In this document: positions 1 to 9,000 of the stretch, piece after piece | Position numbering within the stretch: the stretch's first letter is position 1 | Layout of the letters: every line of letters begins with the position of its first letter | Origin: Paenibacillus apiarius | GTDB lineage: Bacteria; Bacillota; Bacilli; Paenibacillales; Paenibacillaceae | Direction of reading: 5' to 3' | DNA: 64,000 nucleotides | NCBI RefSeq assembly: GCF_017052585.1 | Contig: NZ_JAFFHZ010000001.1 | Location: 5,022,001 to 5,086,000, forward strand | Made by a program: the position numbers and the translations under genes | Notes under the pieces: generated by a model | Databases searched by the model: none | Told to the model about the DNA's origin: nothing | What the model saw: only the letters and a program-made list of their open reading frames with translations

Positions 1-1364
1 CGATACCCCGCGGCAAACAATACTGGTTGGAGCAACCGGATTCGATTTGGTATACGCGTACCACCGGAATTTGGCAGACCGTATGGATTGAAGCGGTCCA
101 TTCGACGCGGATCGAGACAGTAAAGTACCATCCGAACGTCGATCGGGGAGATGTCACGCTCGAATTTGAAGTGGCAGGCGATTTTAAGGGGAAAATACTA
201 GATATCCATATATCTTTTAAAGGCGAGCTGATCGCTGCGGATCGCATCCAGCTGCAATCTGCATATACGAAGAGAGCGATTGATATATTCAATCATCATA
301 TTTTTAGAACGCCCTATCATCATAGCGGCTGGACATGGACGCCGGAAACGCCGAACTTGTTCGACGTTACCTTCGAATTGATACAGGGCGAGGATGTTCT
401 GGATCACGTGCAGTCTTACTTTGGAATGAGAAAAGTTCATACCGAAAACGGCATGGTCTATTTAAACAATAAGCCTTATTACCAAAGGCTGGTCCTCGAT
501 CAAGGTTATTGGCCGCAGGGATTATTAACGGCACCGAGCGACGAAGATTTGAAGAGAGATATCGAATTGGCCAAACGAATGGGCTTTAACGGCTGCCGCA
601 AGCATCAAAAGGTGGAGGACCCGCGCTTCTTGTATTGGGCGGACGTATTAGGGTTTATCGTATGGGGAGAATGTGCGGCAGCGCCATCCTTCAACGAACA
701 TGCCGTGGCCAGATTGACTAGAGAATGGATTGAAATTGTGGAAAGGGACTATAACCATCCTTCCATAATTGCGTGGGTGCCGCTAAATGAAAGCTGGGGA
801 ATTCCGATGGTCCGGAGTTCCGGACAACAGCAGCAGCACAGCTTGGCCATGTATCATTTGCTCCATTCTTTGGATACGACACGGCTCGTCATTTCGAATG
901 ACGGTTGGGAGCTGACGAAATCCGATATTTGCGCGATTCATAATTATTCGCATGGGGGGCAGGAGGAAACAGAGAAATACGAGTACTATAAACAATCCCT
1001 TGCGTCCAAAGAACAGATTTTGCATTCCCAGTCGGCCAAGCCCCGAATCTATGCCAACGGCTTTGCCCATCAAGGAGAACCGATCCTATTGACGGAGTTC
1101 GGGGGAATTGCCTACAACATTGGCGCCGACGAGGGTTGGGGCTATACGTCAGTGAACAATGAACAGGACTTTGTGCGAGAATACCGCAGAGTGGTGGAGG
1201 CCGTCTACGCTTCCCGCGTCATCCATGGATTTTGCTATACGCAGCTTACGGACGTGGAGCAGGAGATCAACGGTTTATTAACCTATGATCGGAAGCCGAA
1301 GTGCGATCTGAACGAAATCAAGAAAATTCATGACATGTGGAATCAAGAGATTGTCGAACAATAA
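1..1364 (+). CDS. Glycoside hydrolase family 2 protein (5' end outside window)
   Basis: The C-terminal part (about 454 residues) of a beta-galactosidase/beta-glucuronidase-like GH2 enzyme. The frame is open to the window edge, so the first internal TTG at 27 is not the true start. The visible part begins in the N-terminal sugar-binding domain (GIWQTVWIE), passes an Ig-like domain and enters the TIM barrel. The family acid/base Glu is in PLNESWG (about 780-800) and the nucleophile Glu in TEFGG (about 1094-1108), so the catalytic residues are intact. It probably hydrolyses a plant or microbial oligosaccharide in the cytoplasm, since an exported form could only be judged from the missing N-terminus. 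A GH43 gene follows 30 bases downstream on the same strand. The exact substrate cannot be told from sequence. Confidence 0.85.
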   Translation, partial: IPRGKQYWLEQPDSIWYTRTTGIWQTVWIEAVHSTRIETVKYHPNVDRGDVTLEFEVAGDFKGKILDIHISFKGELIAADRIQLQSAYTKRAIDIFNHHIFRTPYHHSGWTWTPETPNLFDVTFELIQGEDVLDHVQSYFGMRKVHTENGMVYLNNKPYYQRLVLDQGYWPQGLLTAPSDEDLKRDIELAKRMGFNGCRKHQKVEDPRFLYWADVLGFIVWGECAAAPSFNEHAVARLTREWIEIVERDYNHPSIIAWVPLNESWGIPMVRSSGQQQQHSLAMYHLLHSLDTTRLVISNDGWELTKSDICAIHNYSHGGQEETEKYEYYKQSLASKEQILHSQSAKPRIYANGFAHQGEPILLTEFGGIAYNIGADEGWGYTSVNNEQDFVREYRRVVEAVYASRVIHGFCYTQLTDVEQEINGLLTYDRKPKCDLNEIKKIHDMWNQEIVEQ

Positions 1365-1394
1365 CAGCCGGACGAGAAGGAGCTGCTCAAGACC

Positions 1395-2336
1395 ATGCAA
1401 AAGGGATTTCGAACGATAAAAACAGTGACGGCAGACCAAATTCACGTGCGCGATCCATTTGTATTTCCTTGCGAGAAAGAGCGTAAATATTATTTGTTCG
1501 GCACCACGTTTGCCGATGGATGCGGAAATGTCGATCCTGTTTTTGAAGTCTATGAAAGCGGCGATTTGCTGCAGTGGACAGGTCCTTATGTTGCGTTTCA
1601 ACCGCCGAAAGGATTCTGGGGAGTGCGGCATTACTAGGCTCCTGAAGTATTCGCGGTGGATGGGAAATATTATATGTTCGCGACATGTAAAGGCGGTATC
1701 GGCGAGCATCGGGGAACCGGCATACTCGTGGCCGATCATCCTGCCGGACCGTATCAACCGCACAGTGACGGCCCTGTTACGCCAAGTGATTGGGAATGCC
1801 TGGACGGAACTTACTATGAGGACGGCGAGGGACAGCGCTGGATTGTATTTTGCCACGAATGGACAGAACTCCATGAAGGTAAAATTAAGGCTATTCGCCT
1901 CTCGAAAGACTTAAAGTCTTCTTATGGAGAGGCGGTGACGATCCTGAACGCGGCCGATATGGAATGGATTCGTTTGTTCGGAGATCCGCGCATTGAGAAG
2001 CAAGGTTATTTGACGGATGCGCCATTTATGTATAACGCCCGCAATGGCGACTTAATTATGCTGTGGTCAAGCTACTCGGTTGCGGATTATGGGGATGAAG
2101 GCTTCGGCGGATATACGGTCGCGATTGCGCGTTCCGCTACCGGAATGGTGGAAGGTCCGTGGACCCATGACAAGCAGCTGTTGATGGATCGCAATGCAGG
2201 CCACTCCAGTCTGTTCCGCGATTTTACGAACCAGCTATGGATCTGCACGCACTACCCGGATACGCCGCACGGCAACGAAAGAGCATTGTTCGTGAAGGTC
2301 ACGGAGCTCGAGAACGGATTGAAGCTAGTAAAATAA
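1395..2336 (+). pseudogene. GH43-family glycosidase interrupted by an in-frame amber codon
   Basis: Two same-frame ORFs (1395-1637 and 1656-2336) form one glycoside hydrolase family 43 (beta-xylosidase/arabinofuranosidase-like) protein of about 313 codons. A TAG at 1635-1637 falls in GVRHY-stop-APEVF, where GH43 proteins usually have Trp, so one TGG to TAG change explains it. The rest keeps the five-bladed propeller motifs: the Asp of HVRDPF near the start, the Glu-bearing segment around DGTYYEDGEG, and the GDPRIE/TDAPFMY region. There is no other lesion, so this is a very recent nonsense mutation, a suppressed codon or a base-call error. It follows the GH2 gene, with which it probably acted on the same polysaccharide. 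An AAGGAG precedes the ATG. Confidence 0.8.
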
Positions 2337-2346
2337 AAAAATGGTA

Positions 2347-2386
2347 ACCGATCCACCTTCCTTAAGGCAAAGCGTGGTGGATCGGT
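2347..2386. terminator. Bidirectional rho-independent terminator between GH43 and the MFS gene
   Basis: A perfect 11-bp inverted repeat, ACCGATCCACC (2347-2357) and GGTGGATCGGT (2376-2386), lies between two convergent genes. Read on the minus strand it is followed by a T-rich run (complement of the A tract at 2333-2341), so it fits best as the end of the MFS transcript. On the plus strand the trailing T tract is weak. Confidence 0.75.
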
Positions 2387-2439
2387 CTGACTAATTTTGC
2401 AAGAAGCATTCTTCGTCAATCATTATTGCGATGGATCGG

Positions 2440-3642
2440 CTAGTGTTGGATTGAGCTAGGATCTGCTTTTGCTGCAGATCTGCGGGAAGTTAGGAGCACA
2501 ATCAACATATACAGCAGCGTAACGCATCCCAAAGAGAGGTATGAAAGCTTCAGTCCGATCGAATCCGTTAAGATACTGCTTGAAATCGGCCCCAACATCA
2601 TACCGATGGAATAGGCTGTATTGTAGATGGCAAAGGTGATGCCGTAGGAAGCAAGCCCGCTTTTTTCTGAGATGTCGGCAAGCTCGGGAAGGCAAGGCGC
2701 AAGCACCATTCCCATGCTGACTCCGAGCAGGGCCAGGGAAGCCCCTTGCATCCACATGGAGTCCGGCAGAGCCGCCAGCGGCAGGCTAATGGAGACCATG
2801 ACAAGTCCTGCCAGCAGGGCTTTCTTATACCCAATATTGCTGGATAGCTTTCCTATCATAGGGGTCGCCAGACCATAGGCTAACGTAGGAATGGCAAAGA
2901 GTAATCCAATGTAACCCGGCTCAGCGTTGAATTTCTCTTGCAGATGCAAGGGAAGAGTAGGCTCCAAGACGCTAGGTATGGCCGCGCCGATAATGACGAC
3001 GCCACTGATCAGCAGAATGCTCCGATTACGAAGCAAACCAAATGGCGATAGGAAATTGCTAGACCTGTTCTCCGGCAGATCGCGCAGCAACACGAGACGA
3101 AGGATCCCATCGATAATGGCAAGGGCTGCTGCACACAAGAAAGGAAGCATATAGCCTCCGAGTTGGTATAACCACCCGCCTACCGATGGTCCGAGAAGGA
3201 TTCCAGCCGCCTGCCCCGATAATGCCAGACCCATAGCTTTTCCCCGCTCTTGAGAAGGGTATAAATCGGCAAGAAGCGCCAACCCAGAAGTCCATGTTAC
3301 GGCTGCTGCCAGTCCCTGCAAGCCTCTGGCTGTTACGAGCATCCAGAAATCTTCGGCAAAGGCGAACATAAGCGTGGCTGCTGCCAAGCCCAGCAATCCC
3401 CAAAGCATGGGGCCGCGTCGTCCGATTCGGTCTGACAGAGCGCCGAAAATAGGGGTGGCGATAAATAAAACAACCGCATAACTTCCGAAAAGTAATCCGA
3501 TTTCTGTCTGGGAGGCGCCAAGAGAAGTTGCATATTTAGGAAGAATGGGCACCACGAGACCATAAATCAGCATATCAAGAAAAATGGCTAACCAGACAAC
3601 GAGAAGAGCGGATTTTTGTTTTGATTTAATAATCGTGTTCAT
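2440..3642 (-). CDS. MFS drug/peptide exporter (DHA1 type)
   Basis: A 400-residue major facilitator with about 12 hydrophobic segments and the MFS motif A between helices 2 and 3 (GALSDRIGRRG), typical of the DHA1 drug:proton antiporters. The ATG at 3642 is preferred over an upstream in-frame codon (3672) because AAAGGAGG sits 6-7 bases upstream of it. It is transcribed away from the padR-like gene. Its promoter carries the same TACTAAAC operator as the peptide synthetase promoter, so export of or self-resistance to the pathway product is the likely role. That role is inferred from context. The family also includes exporters of unrelated drugs and sugars. Confidence 0.85.
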   Translation of the reverse strand: MNTIIKSKQKSALLVVWLAIFLDMLIYGLVVPILPKYATSLGASQTEIGLLFGSYAVVLFIATPIFGALSDRIGRRGPMLWGLLGLAAATLMFAFAEDFWMLVTARGLQGLAAAVTWTSGLALLADLYPSQERGKAMGLALSGQAAGILLGPSVGGWLYQLGGYMLPFLCAAALAIIDGILRLVLLRDLPENRSSNFLSPFGLLRNRSILLISGVVIIGAAIPSVLEPTLPLHLQEKFNAEPGYIGLLFAIPTLAYGLATPMIGKLSSNIGYKKALLAGLVMVSISLPLAALPDSMWMQGASLALLGVSMGMVLAPCLPELADISEKSGLASYGITFAIYNTAYSIGMMLGPISSSILTDSIGLKLSYLSLGCVTLLYMLIVLLTSRRSAAKADPSSIQH

Positions 3643-3796
3643 ACGAGCCTCCTTTATTTCACTTATGATCACTTCTTGCGTGAGTCTGAACCATAAAGGT
3701 TAACCCTGTATCCTTTTTCCGATATTCCCTCCTTGCTGGTCAAATTTTTTTCATGCTCGATATTGCAGAAGCGCTCATCACACATGATAGATGTTA

Positions 3797-3871
3797 CATA
3801 CTAAACGATGTATACTAAACATTTAGTATTGATTGTGTTTGAATTATAACAACAAGGTCAGCCTGTGTAAA
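3797..3871 (-). promoter_or_regulatory. Promoter of the MFS exporter with putative PadR operator
   Basis: On the minus strand a TTTACA (-35, 3871-3866) and a TATAAT (-10, 3848-3843) are separated by exactly 17 bases. Just downstream, over the expected start point, lies the perfect palindrome ATACTAAACATTTAGTAT (3812-3829). A second TACTAAAC (3799-3806) sits 14 bases from the copy at 3813-3820. The same 14-nt-spaced pair occurs after the NRPS promoter. The position over the start point suggests repression. Confidence 0.7.
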
Positions 3872-3965
3872 GGGGAAATAAAACAAATTAAGACGAAAAC
3901 AATATATAAGCCCGTACTGGAAATTGACTTTACATACGACGATTTCAGATATACTATTATAGGAG

Positions 3966-3974
3966 TGCTATAAT
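3966..3974 (+). promoter_or_regulatory. Extended -10 promoter of the padR-like gene
   Basis: TGCTATAAT fits an extended -10 element about 40 bases upstream of the padR-like start codon. A TTGACT at 3924-3929 is too far away to pair with it. No TACTAAAC element is seen here, so the regulator may not control itself through this motif unless the divergent operator 140 bases upstream acts at a distance. Confidence 0.45.
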
Positions 3975-4014
3975 TTAAAAACTATTTATTTTAATACTGG
4001 GCGGAGCGAAGATA

Positions 4015-4545
4015 ATGACGATTGTTATGGTGCTTGGGCTTTTATTAAAATATGGGCCGATGTCTGGCTATGAGATTCAACAAAAGATGCAATCGGCCAA
4101 GACAGATAAATGGGCTTATGTGCAACCGGGATCGATCTACCATGCTTTGAGGAAGCTTGATAAAGAGGAATTGGTCAGATTACAAACATTAGAGAAGACG
4201 GGAAATCGCTCGAAAGCCATTTATACGATTACTTCAAAAGGAAAGTTAGAGTTTGATAGGATGCTGATTAGTTCCTTTAAGAAGGCTTCCGTTGTCTTTC
4301 CTACCGCTTTATATACGGTGCTTACTTTCATGGATGAAGCCCCTAAAGAAGATATCATTAACGCCTTGAGCGTTCAGCAGCAGGAAATTCAAAATATATA
4401 CGATGAAATGAAGGCAGGACAAAAAGTAAAAGAGGAATATTCCGAAATACCGAAGAATGTGCTCTTCATTTTCAAGAATATTTACGATCAGTGTGAATTG
4501 CAATTGAAATTTTTGGAGGAATTAAAACAGGATTTGCGTAGCTGA
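4015..4545 (+). CDS. PadR-family transcriptional repressor
   Basis: A 176-residue protein with the PadR winged helix at the N-terminus (GLLLKYGPMSGYEIQQKMQ, then QPGSIYHALRKLDKEELV for the recognition helix and wing) and an all-alpha dimerisation and ligand region from about residue 90. PadR proteins are usually repressors released when a small molecule, often an antibiotic or phenolic acid, binds at the dimer interface. It lies between the divergent exporter and the synthetase operon, and shared operators in both flanking promoters make it the likely pathway regulator. GGAG lies 8 bases before the ATG. A good terminator follows, so it is transcribed separately from the synthetase operon. Confidence 0.85.
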   Translation: MTIVMVLGLLLKYGPMSGYEIQQKMQSAKTDKWAYVQPGSIYHALRKLDKEELVRLQTLEKTGNRSKAIYTITSKGKLEFDRMLISSFKKASVVFPTALYTVLTFMDEAPKEDIINALSVQQQEIQNIYDEMKAGQKVKEEYSEIPKNVLFIFKNIYDQCELQLKFLEELKQDLRS

Positions 4546-4567
4546 ATAGAAAAAAAACCTTGGCTCC

Positions 4568-4612
4568 AAGCTGGCACCTGCATTCGACAGGCGCCAGCTT
4601 GTTTGACTTTTG
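4568..4612 (+). terminator. Rho-independent terminator after the padR-like gene
   Basis: AAGCTGGCACCTG (4568-4580) pairs with CAGGCGCCAGCTT (4588-4600) around a 7-base loop, with one mismatch. GTTTGACTTTT follows. It isolates the regulator gene from the downstream operon. Confidence 0.8.
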
Positions 4613-4763
4613 GGGACGAATATGAATTTTCAAATGGGTGGGGCATGGATCAGAACGTGGGCTGGTATCCTTGGTCGCTGTGAGCGATCATAATTCCGGT
4701 TTCACGTTCTTTGCTGTTTAACGAATCGCAGATCATTAAGTTCATAATCTTGACGAAAGAATA

Positions 4764-4836
4764 TTGACAGAAAAACAACAAATGGTAATATTAACTAGTA
4801 TATATAGTAAACATAAAATACTAAACATTTTTTATT
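4764..4836 (+). promoter_or_regulatory. Promoter and putative PadR operator of the peptide synthetase operon
   Basis: TTGACA (4764-4769) and TAATAT (4786-4791) are 16 bases apart, a strong vegetative promoter. Starting 14 bases after the -10 are two direct repeats, TAGTAAACAT (4805-4814) and TACTAAACAT (4819-4828), with 14-nt periodicity. The exporter promoter has the same repeat, spacing and placement. Repression by the adjacent PadR protein is inferred. Confidence 0.7.
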
Positions 4837-4868
4837 CAAAATTTAAAAAGGAGGGGTGACAAATTTCT

Positions 4869-4892
4869 ATGTCTAAGCAATATATAACCTAG
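4869..4892 (+). other. Possible leader peptide ORF (MSKQYIT)
   Basis: A seven-codon ORF starts 7-8 bases after the best Shine-Dalgarno sequence of the region (AAGGAGGGGTGA, 4848-4859) and ends in TAG. It lies in the leader of the synthetase operon, 64 bases before the first structural gene, which has its own AAGGAG. It may be a regulatory leader or a truncated former start. No attenuator hairpin is obvious. Confidence 0.35.
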
Positions 4893-4955
4893 TTCGGAAG
4901 TGAGGGGCATAATTCATAGGGAGGCTAAAAAAGAAGCGCCAAGGAGCTGAGATTG

Positions 4956-6008
4956 ATGCAACAACAAGCAATCAAGCGTTTTGAGAAAACATTCCATGAC
5001 GAATTGTATTTTTGGTCGCCTTCCGTTGGCTGGGAAATGAAAGAAGGACAGATTCGGATCGAGAGGCTGACTTATTCTGATACCGTCACGGACCTCTTCC
5101 CTGCTTTTTATTTTATAACGCAACAAGGAGTTAAGATAACGGATGTAATCAATCGCTTTCCAGATGTGAATCCGGACAAGTTAACTGCATTCATTAAAGA
5201 CCTGATCAAAAACAAAATTTTGGTTGACAAACTGCTCACGCCGCAGGAGTTGTATTATTCCCAAAGCAAAATATTGCCTAATCCCTATGATGAAGAGACC
5301 TTTATTCATCCCGAGAAATACGAAGCATTCAAAAAGAAGCAATTGTCCAGAAGCTATCAGAACGTTGCCGATTATTCGTTGGAACTAATTGACGGTGAAC
5401 TTCCGGAGGAGATTAGCAGGCGGAAATCCTACAGGAAGTTCGATGAGAACACGAAAATACCGTTCGAAGCATTCTCGCTATTGCTTTCTGCTTTTAAGCA
5501 AAACACGAAAAACAACTGTATTAGCTATCATTATGCGACGGCCGGAGGCCTCTACCCGATCGATTTATTCGTATACGTCAAGGATCACCGGGTTGAGAAG
5601 GTAAGGGCAGGCTTGTATTACTACAATCCGATCAGCAATGCATTGCAATTGGTGAGCAATACATGCGTCATTACGGATGAAGCGCACTATTTTGCGAATA
5701 AAGAGATTTTTAAGTCGTCAGCGATGTCTGTCTTCATGATTTACGATGCGAGTGTAACTATGCCTAAATATGGGGGGATGGGATATTATTTTGCGGGTAT
5801 TGATGCAGGTATTATGGTTCAACTCCTGACTCAGGTCGCAGAACTGAACCATCTGGGCCTGTGCTCGATTGGGGAGATGAATTTCAGAAAGATTGAAAAA
5901 TACTTCAAGTTAACCCCGGCGCACGTGCTGATTCATTCGGTTGAGGTCGGCTTAAAGCCAGAAATGAAGGAAAGGGGAAAAACCGAAGGGAAGGTGCATT
6001 TTGAATAA
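4956..6008 (+). CDS. SagB-type azoline oxidase (FMN-dependent dehydrogenase)
   Basis: A 350-residue SagB/McbC/ThcOx-family protein. Residues 1 to about 95 resemble a PqqD-like winged helix (ITDVINRFPDV, FIKDLIKNKILVDK). From about 150 a nitroreductase-fold FMN domain follows, with RKSYRKFDE and TAGGLYPIDLFVYV. Such enzymes oxidise thiazolines or oxazolines to aromatic azoles, in RiPPs and also in NRPS pathways. The two heterocyclization modules of the large synthetase downstream supply exactly such rings, so this enzyme probably acts in trans on the carrier-bound or released peptide. The ATG at 4956 has AAGGAG 9 bases upstream. Its end overlaps the first synthetase by 8 bases, which implies translational coupling. 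Confidence 0.85.
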   Translation: MQQQAIKRFEKTFHDELYFWSPSVGWEMKEGQIRIERLTYSDTVTDLFPAFYFITQQGVKITDVINRFPDVNPDKLTAFIKDLIKNKILVDKLLTPQELYYSQSKILPNPYDEETFIHPEKYEAFKKKQLSRSYQNVADYSLELIDGELPEEISRRKSYRKFDENTKIPFEAFSLLLSAFKQNTKNNCISYHYATAGGLYPIDLFVYVKDHRVEKVRAGLYYYNPISNALQLVSNTCVITDEAHYFANKEIFKSSAMSVFMIYDASVTMPKYGGMGYYFAGIDAGIMVQLLTQVAELNHLGLCSIGEMNFRKIEKYFKLTPAHVLIHSVEVGLKPEMKERGKTEGKVHFE

Positions 6009-9000
6009 TCAAGGATATTCCATAACAAAGGAGATGTTAGAAGGACTTGCGATCCATCACTGTTTTGAACAGCAAGTGAACCGGTGTCCGGATCAAATCG
6101 CGGTTGTATGTAATGACAAGCATCTGACCTATCGTCAATTAAATGAGAGGGCCAACCAGTTGGCCTCAGTACTTGCGGCAAAAAAGGCTTCTGCCAATAC
6201 GATTGTTGCGATTATGCTCGAAAGATCCTTGGAAATGATAGTCAGTATACTGGCTGTGCTCAAAGCCGGAGGCTGTTTTCTAACCATAGATATCGAATAC
6301 CCAACCAATAGAATTCACTATATGTTATCCGATAGCCAAGCAAAGACGATAATCACCACGAAGGAAATCGGGCGGAATATCCGGTTCCAAGGGGAGCACC
6401 TCCTGCTGGATGAAGCTAACATCTGGAACCTTCCTAAAGTAAATCCGTGCATCAAGGTTCAAGGAACAGATCTGGCTTACCTCATTTATACATCCGGGAC
6501 TACCGGTCAACCCAAGGGAGTTTTGCTTGAGCACAAGGGAATAGCAAACCTGAAAGTATTTTGGGAAGAAGCTTTTGGAATTACGCCACAGGACAGAATG
6601 GGTCTTTTTGCCAGCATTTCATTCGATGCTTCGGTTTGGGAAATGTTCATGGCATTGCTCAATGGTGCTGCGTTATATGTGTTATCCAAGGAGCTTCTTT
6701 CCAATTTGCGAGACTTTCAAGACTATCTCGCGGCACACTCGATTACAGTCATGACTCTGCCTCCTTCCTACGCTATACATTTGGATCCCGCTACGCTCCC
6801 CGATCTAAGGTTGTTGATTACGGCAGGTTCCTCACCACCAAGGGATTTTGTGAACAATTGGAACAAGACGGTTGCTTACGTAAATGCTTATGGACCTACG
6901 GAAGCAAGCATATGTGCCACCGCCTGGATGGCGCCCCCGCAATGGTGCAGCGGGAATCACATCTCTATTGGCAAGCCCATTCGCAACACACAGGTGTATA
7001 TTTTGGACGAAAACAAACAGCCAGCGGCATCAGGCGAATTAGGAGAACTATGTATTGGCGGCATTGGATTAGCAAGAGGATATTTGAACCGGCCTGAGCT
7101 GACCGCTGAAAAGTTTATTGATAATCCCTTTGTTCCCGGCGAAAAGATGTATTGCACTGGGGATTATGCGAAGTGGTTGCCTGACGGGAATGTGGAGTAC
7201 CACGGCAGAATGGACCAACAAGTCAAAATAAGAGGCCACCGCATAGAGCTGGGTGAGATTGAAGCGGTTCTCCAAAAATTCAATCCGATCACAGAGGCTG
7301 CAGTAATTGTGCAAAAGGATAGGCACGGTGATCCCTCTTTGTCCGCTTATTACGTTGCCAATAAGGAAATCTCTATCTCTTCGCTGCGGTTCTATCTCGA
7401 AAAAGACTTGCCCCGTTATATGGTCCCTAATCAATTTTATTGTATAGAGAAAATGCCGTTAACGATAAATGGGAAAGTAGATCATGAACAACTGCTCTTG
7501 CCCGAATATAATCAAACCGCCGCACCCGAGTATACAGCCCCCCGCAATCAATTGGAGATGATGCTAGTTGAAATCTGGCAAGAGGTTTTAGGGATAGACG
7601 CGATAGGAATTCACGATAATTTTTACCTGCTGGGCGGAGATTCTATAAAGGCTATTCAGATGGCTGCGAAACTATACGAGCGCAAATTAAAGATGGACAT
7701 CCAAGTTCTGATGATGAATCCGACAATCAGTGCCGTCGCGCCTGTTGTAGAGCCTATCGCAAAAGAATGCTGCCAAGGCATCGTACAAGGCGAAGTGCTT
7801 TTGTCCCCCATTCAACATTGGTTCTTTGAGCAACGATTCTCGTCTATGCATCATTGGAACCAGTCCATCCTGTTGTACAATCCCGAGGGATACAACAAAG
7901 ACATTATACAGATGATTCTTGCGAAATTGATAGAACACCATGATGCGTTACGGATGGTGTATAAATTTGATTATGCTTTACCGATGCAAATAAACCGGGG
8001 CATGGAAGAGGGCGTATTAGGTTTTACTGTGTTCGAGGTTCCCCGCCAAGTTGAAGCGGGGACATATATTCATCAAGAGGCCGGGCGATTGCAAAGCCGA
8101 ATCCGTTTATCCCAAGGACCGCTAGTGCAAGCGGGCCTGTTTCAAACGACGGAAGGCGACCATCTATTTCTGGCGATACATCATCTGGTTGCAGATGGCG
8201 TTTCATTCCGTATTTTGTTGGAAGATCTGTCCCGAGCGTACGATCAGGCTATCCGCGGGGAAGCGGTGGTTCTCCCCAACAAAACGGACTCTTATCAGAC
8301 TTGGACAGCCAGCCTTATCGAATATTCGGCTTCCCGCGAATTCCTAAAGGAGATTCCATACTGGAAGGAAATCGAGCGTAAAACGCTATTGACTCGCTTG
8401 CCCAAAGACAAACCAGCTAACGCGCATACACAGAAAAACAAACGTATTGCAAAAGTGGAATTAACCAAAAAACAAACACAGAAGCTGCTTAAGGATGTTC
8501 ACTGGGCTTACCGCACGGATATGAACGACATTCTTCTGACTGCGCTCGGTCTGTCCATTCACAATTGGACAGGGCAACATCAGGTGTTATTGAATTTAGA
8601 GTCTCATGGCCGCCACGATATGATCAAAGGACTTCACATTTCCAGAACGGTCGGGTGGTTCACCTCGCAATATCCTGTACTGTTAGACATGTCCCATACG
8701 GACGATGTATCTCATCAAATCAAAGTGATTAAAGAAGATCTTCGAAAAATTCCGAATAAGGGGATCGGATACGAAATGTTGAAGTACTTAACCCCTCCAG
8801 AGCATCTTTCAGACCTCTCTTTTTCGCTGGATCCGGAGATTTGCTTTAATTATCTGGGGCAGTTGGACGATGAGATGAGTTCCAGGGGATTCGCCCCGTC
8901 ACCGTACAGCAATGGCGCCTCGTTAGGAGCTGACGGCGAGGGAAATATCGGGCAAGAGAATGAAATTTATTTTCCCCTCATCTTTACGGGCTATATACAA

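Noticed and set aside
1278-1874. Minus-strand ORF of 198 codons across the GH2/GH43 junction
   Set aside because: Antisense to clear glycosidase sequence, with no RBS or recognisable protein.
4640-4955. T-box, riboswitch or tryptophan-type attenuator in the synthetase leader
   Set aside because: No T-box motif, no conserved aptamer pattern and no paired terminator/antiterminator hairpins were seen; only the short ORF and operator repeats.
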